DNA of 64,000 nucleotides from the NCBI RefSeq assembly GCF_003992005.1, contig NZ_RQVL01000009.1, positions 1 to 64,000 on the forward strand. The letters run 5' to 3'. The stretch is from Veillonella sp. VA139. GTDB lineage: Bacteria > Bacillota > Negativicutes > Veillonellales > Veillonellaceae. Below the pieces are notes generated by a model. It had not been told where the DNA came from and made no database searches. It saw only the letters and a list, made by a program, of their open reading frames with translations. Made by a program: the position numbers and the translations under genes. Shown in pieces: positions 48,412-57,315 of this stretch (position 1 is the stretch's first letter; every line of letters starts with the position of its first letter).

Positions 48412-48524
48412 CAAACGCAAGAAGAGCACGACATGTTCCTTAATCCCCTTGAGGAACGCCATTTCGAGTAGTAGCCTTGTGGCGCTCCTTTCTACCTAAA
48501 TTAGGCAAACACAAGAAGAGCACG
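48412..48524. repeat. Two 19-bp direct repeats between hairpins
   Basis: CAAACGCAAGAAGAGCACG at 48412-48430 and CAAACACAAGAAGAGCACG at 48506-48524, one mismatch. Each is followed by an imperfect hairpin (for example GTTCCT...AGGAAC at 48435-48457). It resembles a pair of REP-like units downstream of gyrA. Confidence 0.6.
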
Positions 48525-48577
48525 GTGTGCCCCGAACAAACATTATGAAATACCGTTTGTGAGGGGTATACCGTGCT
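48519..48577 (-). terminator. Long hairpin downstream of gyrA
   Basis: AGCACGGT / ACCGTGCT outer arms with further pairing inside (CCCC/GGGG, ACAAAC/GTTTGT). On the minus strand it is followed by CTTCTTGTGTTTG. Probable gyrA terminator. Confidence 0.6.
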
Positions 48578-48637
48578 CCTCCCTTTATCCTATTCAGTTA
48601 AGAACGCCACAGGCTACATAGCGAAACAAGTGACGAT

Positions 48638-51112
48638 TTAAAATAAGCTTTCGTCTTCTTTTAACTCTTCTCCAGAGATAACCGCTACAGAGGCAATTTT
48701 ATCCCCTTCGTCTAAGTTTTGTGTTTTCACGCCAGAAATGGCTTTACTTTTCTTCACGGCAATGTCGTTCACATCAAAGCGAATAATCTTCCCTTGTTCG
48801 GAAATCAGCATCATTTCATCGTTGTCATTCACGATTTCTACAGCTACTACTTCCCCAGTTTTGTCCGTGATTTTAAAGTTTTTCGTTCCTTTGCCACCAC
48901 GTTTTTGCACTGTGTAGGAGCTTTCCACATTACGTTTGCCATAGCCTTCTTCACTGATGGTGAATACTTGACATTCTTCGCCAGTACCGTGGATGATACT
49001 AGCACCTACCACTTCGTCACCAGCGTTGAGGTTGATACCTTTCACCCCACGAGCGGCACGTTTTAACAAACGTACGTCACTTTCATGGAAACGAATGGCC
49101 ATACCTTTTTTCGTACCTAGCAATACATCTTGGTTGCCATAGGTCAAGCCTACAGAGATCAACTGATCCCCTTCGTCCAATGCCACTGCATTCAAACCAC
49201 CACGGCGAATGTTACGGTATTCATCGATGGATGTGCGTTTCACCACTCCCTGTTTTGTAACCATGAACAAGTTCACATCGCTAGAGATGCGTTCTAAATC
49301 AATCATGTTCGTCACTGTTTCCCCTACGTTGAGCGGAAGTACATTGATGATGGCTGTCCCACGAGAGTTACGGCTAGATGCTTCTGGCACTTCGTAGGCT
49401 TTCAAGCGGTACGCACGACCTGTGGATGTGAAGAACAACAAGGTATTATGAGTGCGCACATGCATAATTTGCGCCACATAATCGTCTTCCTTCGTTTTCA
49501 TACCCACAACGCCGACGCCGCCTTTATGTTGGTTGCGGTACACATTAGCATTCATGCGTTTGATATAACCTTGACGAGTTAAAGTGATGACCATTTCTTC
49601 GTCAGCAATTAAATCTTCCACATCGAAATCAGAGGTGTCGATAGTGATTTCACTACGACGTTTGTCGCCATATTTTTCTTTCATAGCGATTAACTCTTCT
49701 TTAATGATGTCACGTTGACGTGCATCGGAGGCTAAGATGGCTTTCAAATCCGCAATCAACACCAATAATGCGGCATGTTCTTCTTCGATTTTTTCACGTT
49801 CCAAACCTGTTAAACGAGCTAACCGCATATCTAAGATGGCGTTCGCTTGAATTTCAGTAAGGCTGAACTTTTCAATCAAAGCAGTGCGAGCAATATCTGT
49901 AGTTTGAGAGCTGCGGATGGTGTGGATGACTTCATCAATGTGATCTAAAGCAATCAACAAGCCTTCCAATACGTGGGCACGAGCTTCTGCTTTCGCTAAG
50001 TCGAACTCTGTACGGCGTACGATGACTTCTTGACGGTGCGTTAAATAATGACCTAGTACTTCTTTCAAAGTCAATACTTTTGGATGACCTTTCACCAATG
50101 CCAACATAATCACGCCGAATGTATCTTGTAATTGTGTGTGTTTATATAGTTTATTCAACACGATGTCTGGTTGCACGTCAGCACGCAATTCGATGACGAT
50201 ACGAAGACCACGGCGGTCACTTTCATCACGAAGAGCGGTGATACCGTCCACCACTTTATCACGGCTTAAATCTGCAATCGTTGCAATTAAGCGCGCTTTG
50301 TTCACTTGATATGGAATTTCTGTGACCACGATACGGTGTTTGCCTTTCGTCATAGCCTCAATGTGAGCTTTCGCGCGCATTTTGATGCTACCACGACCTG
50401 TGGCATAGGCTTTTTTAATACCCTCACGACCAAGGATGGACGCTCCTGTTGGGAAGTCTGGGCCTTTGATAGCCGTCATCAATTGGTTCACATCCACTTC
50501 TGGGTCGTCGATGAGCATCACAAGACCATCTACCACTTCCCCTAAGTTGTGAGGCGGAATGTTCGTCGCCATCCCCACGGCAATGCCGGCGGAACCATTG
50601 ATCAACAAATTTGGAATCTTTGCAGGAAGCACAGTTGGTTCTTCCAAAGATTCGTCATAGTTCGGCATGAAGTCCACTGTTTTCTTCTCGATATCTGCGA
50701 GCATTTCTGTAGCAATACGAGACATACGAACTTCTGTATACCGCATAGCCGCAGCAGAGTCGCCGTCGATGGAACCGAAGTTACCATGACCATCCACCAG
50801 TGGATATCTTGTATTAAAATCTTGGGCCAAGCGCACCGTTGCGTCGTACACAGAGCTATCACCATGTGGATGGTATTTACCAAGTACGTCGCCGACGATA
50901 CGAGCCGATTTTTTGTACGGTTTCGACGGTGTCATGCCTGTTTCATGCATCGCATATAGAATACGACGATGCACAGGTTTCAACCCATCACGTACATCTG
51001 GAAGGGCGCGCATAACGATAACGCTCATGGCGTAATCGATGTAGGAACTGCGCATTTCTTTATCGATTTGGACCGGCAAAATTTTGCCATGACTCCAAGC
51101 CTTTTCCTCCAT
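48638..51112 (-). CDS. gyrA: DNA gyrase subunit A
   Basis: An 824-residue subunit of the type II topoisomerase that introduces negative supercoils. The catalytic tyrosine is in [12 protein letters not shown]; the quinolone pocket [17 protein letters not shown] carries Ser and Asp at the positions of E. coli S83 and D87, predicting quinolone sensitivity. The GyrA box in the C-terminal domain (QKRGGKG) separates it from ParC. The ATG at 51112 has a GAGGTGA site upstream. gyrB is not adjacent. Its place beside the oriC-like region fits an origin-proximal gene. Confidence 0.97.
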   Translation of the reverse strand: MEEKAWSHGKILPVQIDKEMRSSYIDYAMSVIVMRALPDVRDGLKPVHRRILYAMHETGMTPSKPYKKSARIVGDVLGKYHPHGDSSVYDATVRLAQDFNTRYPLVDGHGNFGSIDGDSAAAMRYTEVRMSRIATEMLADIEKKTVDFMPNYDESLEEPTVLPAKIPNLLINGSAGIAVGMATNIPPHNLGEVVDGLVMLIDDPEVDVNQLMTAIKGPDFPTGASILGREGIKKAYATGRGSIKMRAKAHIEAMTKGKHRIVVTEIPYQVNKARLIATIADLSRDKVVDGITALRDESDRRGLRIVIELRADVQPDIVLNKLYKHTQLQDTFGVIMLALVKGHPKVLTLKEVLGHYLTHRQEVIVRRTEFDLAKAEARAHVLEGLLIALDHIDEVIHTIRSSQTTDIARTALIEKFSLTEIQANAILDMRLARLTGLEREKIEEEHAALLVLIADLKAILASDARQRDIIKEELIAMKEKYGDKRRSEITIDTSDFDVEDLIADEEMVITLTRQGYIKRMNANVYRNQHKGGVGVVGMKTKEDDYVAQIMHVRTHNTLLFFTSTGRAYRLKAYEVPEASSRNSRGTAIINVLPLNVGETVTNMIDLERISSDVNLFMVTKQGVVKRTSIDEYRNIRRGGLNAVALDEGDQLISVGLTYGNQDVLLGTKKGMAIRFHESDVRLLKRAARGVKGINLNAGDEVVGASIIHGTGEECQVFTISEEGYGKRNVESSYTVQKRGGKGTKNFKITDKTGEVVAVEIVNDNDEMMLISEQGKIIRFDVNDIAVKKSKAISGVKTQNLDEGDKIASVAVISGEELKEDESLF

Positions 51113-51153
51113 TGTATCACCTCATTTTACAATACTGATTATATAACTAATCC

Positions 51154-51162
51154 ATTATACCA
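51154..51162 (-). promoter_or_regulatory. Extended -10 promoter of gyrA
   Basis: TGGTATAAT (TG-n-TATAAT) read leftward, about 42 bases before the gyrA start; no good -35 hexamer. Confidence 0.55.
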
Positions 51163-51266
51163 TTTTATGCACTTTTTTTCTATCTTTTTACATGAAAATT
51201 TCAATACACTCAAATTTGAATGCTTGTGAAAGTATATCCTGTATAATTATTCCTTTGAATCTCCCC

Positions 51267-52421
51267 TTATTGGCTTAGCATGGCTTCATTTAATCGATTC
51301 ATACGGAAGTGCTCCACCACCTCGATCATAAAGCATTCATCATGGATAGGATTCACATCCATTTTGAATAGGTGTGACGTACAATGACAATCACTGCAAC
51401 CAAAGCCTTTCACCTCATCTACACTAATCGCCTTCATTGCCTTCGCCAATTCACATTCTAAATCACTGGAGCTACGAATCGGTAAGGCTGCCACAACAGT
51501 ACTGACACTTCGCAAATAATCTAAATGCCAATGTTTCTGTTTCCGTTTCCGTTTATGACGTTCTATGCGTTTTTCTAAATTTGCCTTCGCTGAACCTACA
51601 TACACATAATACCCTGGATCAAAGTGCATATCGCCCTTACTGCCGATGGTTACGGTCACTGGCTCTTCTACCTGCAACACCATGAGGTAGTCCCCTCGAT
51701 CTTCCGCTTCTCGACGCACAGCCTCATCATGATACAAACATTCTCGCACCACCTTAGGTCGATTAAACTCTGGAGTCCACTGTAACGCCATAGCCTTCCA
51801 GTCTAATTGTGGCGCTACCTCAATAAATGTCTTCGTAAACTCCAAATCCGTGTGAAAGTCTGGAGAAAACCACAGAGCTCGTTCCCACTGCACTAAGAAC
51901 AGAATCCCCGTACGATATCCTTCTTGTTGTAACTCTTGGAGATGCAACAAATGTTTTCGACCTCTTTCTGTCACCGCATCAGGGAACATGGCTCCTTGAT
52001 CACCAAATAAGGTACAGGACTTCACTTCTAATAAAAAGCGTTCTTCTTTATCATTGGTCAGTAGCAAGTCAAAACGACTATGACCCACTGTGTACTCTCG
52101 TCGTAGCACACGCCATTCTTCCCATCCTGGAATGAGTTGTTCAGCGATCATGTACTCCGCTATGTCATTACAATAATTGGTGTCTAACATGATAGGCACA
52201 CCATCACGTTCAATACCGATGACACGATATTGCGTTTTCGCACCTTCTTTTGGATGATGCACCACATACATCTTCACCCCTACAAAGAGGAGCTCCCACA
52301 TACGACCTGGATTCGGCAAGTGAGCTGCAATCATCTGTCCCTGTAATTCTAAATGGACCACAAATCGATTCGGTCGCTCTACAAAAGTAGCAACCTGTAC
52401 ATTTTCATATAATACTTTCAT
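51267..52421 (-). CDS. sfsA: SfsA with C-terminal GIY-YIG-like (DUF123) domain
   Basis: A 384-residue fusion. Residues 1-235 are SfsA (HLPNPGRM, YTVGHSRFDLLL, EVKSCTL, FPDAVTERGRKHL), an OB-fold plus nuclease-like protein of unclear role. From residue 270, GYYVYVGSA begins a GIY-YIG-type domain with conserved Arg/His/Lys-rich RHKRK and WHLDYL, plus a CSDCHCTSH cysteine cluster. The fusion of two DNA-linked domains supports a nucleic-acid function, despite the historical name (sugar fermentation stimulation). Leftward, divergent from the plus-strand genes across the oriC-like region. Confidence 0.92.
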   Translation of the reverse strand: MKVLYENVQVATFVERPNRFVVHLELQGQMIAAHLPNPGRMWELLFVGVKMYVVHHPKEGAKTQYRVIGIERDGVPIMLDTNYCNDIAEYMIAEQLIPGWEEWRVLRREYTVGHSRFDLLLTNDKEERFLLEVKSCTLFGDQGAMFPDAVTERGRKHLLHLQELQQEGYRTGILFLVQWERALWFSPDFHTDLEFTKTFIEVAPQLDWKAMALQWTPEFNRPKVVRECLYHDEAVRREAEDRGDYLMVLQVEEPVTVTIGSKGDMHFDPGYYVYVGSAKANLEKRIERHKRKRKQKHWHLDYLRSVSTVVAALPIRSSSDLECELAKAMKAISVDEVKGFGCSDCHCTSHLFKMDVNPIHDECFMIEVVEHFRMNRLNEAMLSQ

Positions 52422-53106
52422 ACTATCCCTTATTTCTAACTAGATTAATATATTATATATATCAAGATTAATATATTATAAAATTCATTTATAAATCTAA
52501 CCTACAATTTCCTGACACATAATAAACACTATACATATATGACGCATTTGCACACACGATTACTTCATCAGAGTACTATCATGATCCAACCCACACCTAT
52601 GTAATTACAGCAACATATACACTATTCTGTGGATAACCATGTGGGTATCCTGTGTCTATATTGTGTGTAATCCCTTGGTTATTCACTTGCTATCCTTTGG
52701 CATGTGTATAACTATGTGAGTAACCTGTGTATGAACTGTGTGTATACTAAGAGTAACTTACTTCGATTTTTATTTTTCTTTTTACTTAATCACTTTTTGT
52801 GGATAAATCTGTGTGTAACTTAATTTATTCCGTGTATAAGCCGTGTATAGTTTGTGAATAAAATTCGTTGCCTCAGCTACATACAAGAACCACTTCTTAT
52901 AGTATACTAAGAGCATAGGCTTTCGCCTAGTCATGTATAACAATTATATAATTTATTTTCCTAGAACTGTACACTAACACAATTTGATGCAAAATACTTG
53001 CTATAATTTTATACATACTACTACATAACTTACAAATAGGTATACATTCCTTTCATAGATTGAACAGATACCTTATGGCTATCCAATATCATCTACATTA
53101 GGAACA
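52422..53106. other. oriC: Probable chromosomal replication origin (oriC)
   Basis: A 700-base gene-free region, very AT-rich at the left. Four perfect DnaA boxes of the form TGTGNATAA lie at 52628-52636, 52703-52711, 52798-52806 and 52853-52861, all in one orientation; near-matches (TTATTCACT at 52679, TGTGTGTAA, CGTGTATAA) fill the gaps. An AT-rich block with a 16-bp direct repeat adjoins it and could be the unwinding element. gyrA, parAB and parS are within 10 kb. dnaA/dnaN are not in the window, so the call rests on box density. Confidence 0.75.
52442..52480. repeat. AT-rich 16-bp direct repeat
   Basis: AGATTAATATATTATA at 52442-52457 and 52465-52480, spaced 23 bases start to start, composed almost wholly of A and T. 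It sits on the left edge of the DnaA-box cluster, as a DNA unwinding element would. Confidence 0.8.
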
Positions 53107-53163
53107 ATGCCTACTTTCATACATAAACATGAACAACATTTACTCAATTTTAAGGAGATACAC

Positions 53164-54351
53164 ATGGCACAAGTGGCAGGCAATTTACAACGTATCCGCA
53201 ACGGGAAACGCACGTACGCGATTACCCCTCGTATACCTGGTGGTTTCGTACAACCACAAATGTTACAAAAATTTATCGACGTGGCAAACACATTCCATGC
53301 AACTTTGAAAATTACAGGTGCTCAACGCATCATGATTACCAACCTAAACGCAGAAGATGTGGACAAAGCATGGGCCATGCTCGGCATGGAACCAGCGCAC
53401 ACCGTATCCAATCGTGTTCGTTCTGTGAAAGTCTGCCCTGGTACAACATTCTGTAAACGTGCGAAACAGGATAGCGTACATTTAGGCATGCAATTAGAAC
53501 GAAAATACATCTCTAAAGAAATGCCTTCTAAAATGAAAATTGGCGTATCTGGCTGTCCTAACTCTTGCTCTGAAGCTATTACAAAGGATATCGGCGTGAT
53601 CGGCAATGACCAAGGCTGGCAAATCTATGCAGGTGGTAGCGCTGGCGCTCATCCACGCTTAGGTGATTTAATCACAGAGGTAGCTACTGAAGAGGAAGTA
53701 CTTACTATCATCGATCGCATGATTACGTACTATAAAGAAAATGCGCAAATCGAGCGTATGGGTCAATTCATTGACCGCATCGGTCTTGATGCATTCCGAG
53801 CTGCCGTATTAGATACAGTGGATTCCCCAACAGTTACTGCTAAAGCCTCTGCAGAACCAGTGGTCAAATTACCGGGTCAAGGCAATGCAGGTCTTGCAGA
53901 AGCGACTACGCCAACTAATGACAAAGGGGCCACACCACTTTCACCAGGACAACTCATTACAAAAGATACTATCGTTCGTCATATCGTCGAAGTATATCCA
54001 GAATTGATTCCTATCTTGCAATCCATGGGCATGGGTTGCCTTGGCTGCCCTTCTTCTACTGGGGAACCTTTATGGCAAGCGGCAAATATCCACGGTATGG
54101 ACATCGATGAATTAGTAGCAAAACTCAATGCAGGTCGCAATGTATCTGAAATTGCTATTACAAAAGATTCCATCATTCGTGATATTATAGATATGTATCC
54201 ACAAACGGTGCCTGTGTTGCAATCCATCGGTATGGGTTGTCTAGGCTGTCCTTCCTCCACGGGGGAACCATTATGGCAAGCCGCTAGCATTCACGGCATG
54301 GATGTGGATGAACTTGTTTCCAAATTAGAAGTCGCACGAAAAGGAGCTTAA
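53164..54351 (+). CDS. Siroheme/[4Fe-4S] sulfite-nitrite-reductase-like protein with two DUF1858 domains
   Basis: 395 residues from the ATG at 53164 (MAQVAGNLQRIRNGKRTYAI), which has AAGGAG 6 bases upstream. Residues 1-225 are a compact nitrite/sulfite reductase hemoprotein domain with the cluster/siroheme cysteines C91-x5-C97 and C131-x3-C135. Residues about 262-325 and 333-392 are two near-identical DUF1858 copies, each with MGCLGCPSSTGEPLWQAA. The short form lacks the second half of assimilatory reductases, so the substrate is uncertain. Siroheme would come from the tetrapyrrole operon. Two more genes follow on the same strand. Confidence 0.88.
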   Translation: MAQVAGNLQRIRNGKRTYAITPRIPGGFVQPQMLQKFIDVANTFHATLKITGAQRIMITNLNAEDVDKAWAMLGMEPAHTVSNRVRSVKVCPGTTFCKRAKQDSVHLGMQLERKYISKEMPSKMKIGVSGCPNSCSEAITKDIGVIGNDQGWQIYAGGSAGAHPRLGDLITEVATEEEVLTIIDRMITYYKENAQIERMGQFIDRIGLDAFRAAVLDTVDSPTVTAKASAEPVVKLPGQGNAGLAEATTPTNDKGATPLSPGQLITKDTIVRHIVEVYPELIPILQSMGMGCLGCPSSTGEPLWQAANIHGMDIDELVAKLNAGRNVSEIAITKDSIIRDIIDMYPQTVPVLQSIGMGCLGCPSSTGEPLWQAASIHGMDVDELVSKLEVARKGA

Positions 54352-54352
54352 C

Positions 54353-55006
54353 ATGTCAGCAGTACTGGGACACATTCATTTCTGGTTATACAAAAAAATT
54401 CAGCTTATCGCTGAACGTGAACAAATTATTAAGAAAGAGGCACAAAGTCGCCTCGACGACTTAGCCGATGAGTTATATGCAACAGCTATCGATTTATATG
54501 GAAAACCAATTCCTCCAGATCGTCAATTAGACCGCATCATCGACCACAACAACATCCACGGTTGGTTGCAAAACCAATTGCAAACCTCTTCCGTTCGCGA
54601 AGCTACTTTCATCAAAGATTTAACGGATTGTGGCGGAGATGACGGTATCGATGCAGTATTAGAAGCGTTCATCAAACAAGGCGCAATGTGCGGTACAGAA
54701 GCAAAAGAAAAATTGACTGCTCAAACAGCACCTGCCATTTACACAGTAATGCAAGACTACTACGTGAACGGCATGCCTTGTGACCCAAGCGATACTATCA
54801 TCGAGCAAACTGATACTACCTTTAGTTGGTACGGAAATCACCAAAATCAAATTTCCTATTGGAAAACAGCCGGCGTAAATCCAATTATTATGGCCGCTGC
54901 CTTCCAAGCATGGTTCAGCGCTTTCGTGAGTCACGTAGCACCGGACTTCGCATTCAATGTGAACCTTGATGGTGATATTCCTGTATATACAATTGCAAAA
55001 AGCTAA
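54353..55006 (+). CDS. Uncharacterised protein in the siroheme-protein operon
   Basis: A 217-residue soluble protein, start one base after the previous stop (AAGGAGCTTAAC upstream). It is predicted largely helical with a charged N-terminal half (residues 15-50), and Trp/Tyr-rich C-terminal half. No family or catalytic motif was recognised; cysteines are few and do not form a cluster motif. Coupling to the reductase-like gene suggests it assists or partners it (inference). Confidence 0.8.
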   Translation: MSAVLGHIHFWLYKKIQLIAEREQIIKKEAQSRLDDLADELYATAIDLYGKPIPPDRQLDRIIDHNNIHGWLQNQLQTSSVREATFIKDLTDCGGDDGIDAVLEAFIKQGAMCGTEAKEKLTAQTAPAIYTVMQDYYVNGMPCDPSDTIIEQTDTTFSWYGNHQNQISYWKTAGVNPIIMAAAFQAWFSAFVSHVAPDFAFNVNLDGDIPVYTIAKS

Positions 55007-55057
55007 GTAGCTAAACCCTTTTTATATTATTAGAACAGCACAACCGCTGTTGGTATT

Positions 55058-55079
55058 GACTTTCACCCCTGTGAAAGTC
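55058..55079. repeat. Perfect inverted pair of the GTGAAAGTC motif
   Basis: GACTTTCAC (55058-55066) and GTGAAAGTC (55071-55079), separated by CCCT. It lies 21 bases before the cupin start, overlapping the leader. A second dyad, AACAGC/GCTGTT, lies just upstream at about 55034-55051. The 9-mer is the one over-represented in the whole window. Confidence 0.85.
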
Positions 55080-55100
55080 CCCAGAATAGGAGGTTCTACT

Positions 55101-55382
55101 ATGGCAGGAACTGTAAAACAAGAACTAGGTTTAATTTTTGATGGTCCTAATTACAAAATCGTGAAAAAAGGCGGTGTCGCTGGTGACAAAGTAGAAAAAC
55201 ACAATCACCCAGAGGCTAACGTGATCTTCACTGTGGTAAAAGGTAAAGTAAACGTATTCCTTAACGACACAGAATCCCATATCTTAACACCAGGTGAAGT
55301 ATTGCACTTCGACGGCAACAACTACATCCAAGCTACATTGGTGGAAGATAGCGAGTTTATTGTGAATCTCATTCATAAATAA
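55101..55382 (+). CDS. Small cupin-fold protein
   Basis: 93 residues from the ATG at 55101 with AGGAGG 7 bases upstream. A single cupin barrel: motif 1 is seen as KVEKHNHPEANVIFTVVKGK (two His and a Glu as metal ligands) and motif 2 as LTPGEVLHFDGNN with a later His. Function and ligand unknown. It has its own leader with two dyads, so may be regulated separately from the two genes before it. Confidence 0.85.
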   Translation: MAGTVKQELGLIFDGPNYKIVKKGGVAGDKVEKHNHPEANVIFTVVKGKVNVFLNDTESHILTPGEVLHFDGNNYIQATLVEDSEFIVNLIHK

Positions 55383-55388
55383 AAATAA

Positions 55389-55412
55389 CCCCTAGGTCAC
55401 ATGACCTAGGGG
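55389..55412. terminator. Bidirectional terminator between cupin and ompH genes
   Basis: CCCCTAGGTCA and TGACCTAGGGG, perfect 11-bp arms, followed by CTTTTTAT on the plus strand and by TTATTTTTAT on the minus strand. Confidence 0.92.
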
Positions 55413-55423
55413 CTTTTTATATC

Positions 55424-55879
55424 TTATTTATTGATGCGTGCAATTACGTCTGGAGTTAAATCGATAACTTGGTTACCTTCTTTAACAGCACCAACAGATG
55501 TTGGGTTCGCCACTAATACATCGATATCCTTTTCTTTTATAATATCTTGAATTGCAGCTGTAATTTTTTGATCTAATGGAGCTAATACTTTTGATACTTC
55601 TTGATTGTATTTTTCTTGAATACCACGAATATTTTTATCAAAATATGCTTGCTTTTCTGCATCTGTTTTTAAATTATTTAATTTTTTAAATTCAGCTTCT
55701 ACTTTAGGATTGTACTCTGCACTCAATTTATCAACTTGCATTTGAATAGCACCAAGTCCATTATAACCGTTAAATGCCGCCTCTTCACTAACAATCCCTA
55801 CGTTAGCCGCATTGGATACTGTGAAAGCGCCAACAACCGCTAAGGCGCCTAATGTTACGATTTTTTTAGTTAAATTCAT
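55424..55879 (-). CDS. OmpH/Skp-family periplasmic chaperone
   Basis: 151 residues. Residues 1-24 are a signal peptide (MNLTKKIVTLGALAVVGAFT, cleavage near SNA-A). The mature part is an OmpH domain: a beta strand start (NVGIVSEEAAFNGY), a long charged helical region (about 55-100) and the closing strands (DVLVANPTSVG). Skp homologues hold unfolded outer-membrane proteins in the periplasm, which supports a diderm host and would serve the autotransporter. It has its own promoter and terminator. Confidence 0.88.
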   Translation of the reverse strand: MNLTKKIVTLGALAVVGAFTVSNAANVGIVSEEAAFNGYNGLGAIQMQVDKLSAEYNPKVEAEFKKLNNLKTDAEKQAYFDKNIRGIQEKYNQEVSKVLAPLDQKITAAIQDIIKEKDIDVLVANPTSVGAVKEGNQVIDLTPDVIARINK

Positions 55880-55919
55880 GTATAACCCTCCCTATGAGAA
55901 ATATTTTCACTATTTTTTT

Positions 55920-55948
55920 AGTATAGCAAAGTTTTCTAGTTTTAGCAA
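55920..55948 (-). promoter_or_regulatory. Promoter of the ompH-like gene
   Basis: Read leftward: TTGCTA (55948-55943), 17 bases, TATACT (55925-55920). Confidence 0.65.
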
Positions 55949-56011
55949 ATCAAACCTTGTTTCCTTACTATACAGTAAATAAATGAAATTTAAATGAAAT
56001 AAATAATAGCT

Positions 56012-56362
56012 TTATTTATCTTCACTTACATAGACATATTCATCTTTTTTCAATTTGCTGATAATTTCTGGCACCATACCGATTAAACGATCGAAACCAG
56101 TATATTTAGCAGAACCTTTGATATTGAATAATTCAATGCGTTCCCCTTTGATTACAAGGACAGCTGTTGGCTCAACTTTTGCTCCGCCACCACCAGCTTT
56201 TTGGCATCCACCTAAACCAAGGGATACGTCAACGAATGGTACAATCGTAGTATCGCCTAATTGTACAGCTTCACCTACTACGGTTTCCACGCGAATCATT
56301 TCTTTAAATTGTTCAAATAAAGGCTCTAAATTGTCTTTTAAATTAGTAAGTTTAGTATCCAT
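56012..56362 (-). CDS. GerW/YtfJ-family protein
   Basis: 116 residues from the second ATG (56362, AGGAGG 5 bases upstream). It is the YtfJ/GerW family: VSLGLGGCQKAGGGGAKVEPTAVLVI is the glycine-rich signature. In Bacillus the protein is needed for spore germination, but homologues persist in non-sporulating Negativicutes. It lies next to a DUF2953 gene, the same ytfI-ytfJ pairing as in Bacillus. Confidence 0.88.
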   Translation of the reverse strand: MDTKLTNLKDNLEPLFEQFKEMIRVETVVGEAVQLGDTTIVPFVDVSLGLGGCQKAGGGGAKVEPTAVLVIKGERIELFNIKGSAKYTGFDRLIGMVPEIISKLKKDEYVYVSEDK

Positions 56363-56399
56363 CATGACCTCCTATGATTCTTCAACTTCTGAAAGTTCT

Positions 56400-57251
56400 T
56401 TATTTTGCACTTTGCTTACGACGACGATACTGTAAAAACGCTTTGGCGCAGTCTATGAGACATTCTCTCACTGCTTGTTTCACTACGAATAGAGTTCCAT
56501 AGAATGCAAACACACCCAATTGCATATGACCTTTCACATCCAAGCTGCCGGTATAGGCAAACTCTGTATAGGAGAAGTTAACATCCTCCACTTGCTTTGG
56601 ACATAGGGTATAAGCTGCCGCTGTAATGAGACCCATTTCATAGGGTCTAGGAATTCCAAAATCCCCTTCTAAGCGGAATACTCTAGGACTAGCATGGCTA
56701 GCACATTGCTTACTAACGGTAAACAATGCTTCATAGAGTTTAGGGTTTGATACATGTTTCCACCACCAATAGGTTGGTAAGTCTTTTGTATCTTCTTTCT
56801 CTTCTGTTATTTCTTCTTGCTGTGATGTAGATTCTGCTGGTTCCAGTACCTGTCCATTCGCATCAAATCGAACAGGTTTCACAGGTTCTGGCCCTGAGTA
56901 TCCAGATAGCGGATACGAATCTGGCTCGTCTAGTACTTCTTTTGTGTTTACATCTTCTTTACTGTCTGTCGCTAACGGTTCTAGTTCTTCTTTTACTCTA
57001 CGATTTAACCAATCTTCGTAATCACGGGCAGAACCAACTTTCATAGACCCTAATACATAGACCTCCTTAAACAAGGAATGTCCTTGCTTATACGCAAGAT
57101 GCACCTTTAATACCCGGTACATCCACTCTAATCGGAAGTCAAATTCATAAGGCTTGCGCGAACTTACTTTCAGACTATATGTGATAGGAATACATAGAAT
57201 GGCTATGATGAAAGCTATTACTAGAAGCAATAGAATCATCCATAGTGACAC
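56400..57251 (-). CDS. DUF2953 (YtfI-like) membrane-anchored protein
   Basis: 283 residues. An N-terminal membrane helix (residues 4-25) is followed by the DUF2953 start (SRKPYEFDFRLEWMYRVLKV), an acidic Glu/Pro-rich insertion (about 80-150) and the C-terminal domain, which has a hydrophobic segment near residue 250. The function is unknown. It is paired with the YtfJ-like gene and probably co-transcribed. Confidence 0.82.
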   Translation of the reverse strand: MSLWMILLLLVIAFIIAILCIPITYSLKVSSRKPYEFDFRLEWMYRVLKVHLAYKQGHSLFKEVYVLGSMKVGSARDYEDWLNRRVKEELEPLATDSKEDVNTKEVLDEPDSYPLSGYSGPEPVKPVRFDANGQVLEPAESTSQQEEITEEKEDTKDLPTYWWWKHVSNPKLYEALFTVSKQCASHASPRVFRLEGDFGIPRPYEMGLITAAAYTLCPKQVEDVNFSYTEFAYTGSLDVKGHMQLGVFAFYGTLFVVKQAVRECLIDCAKAFLQYRRRKQSAK

Positions 57252-57315
57252 GATACCACCTACCTTTCAGTATGTTACAAGGATATATACACTTCAATTA
57301 TACCATCCTTTACCC

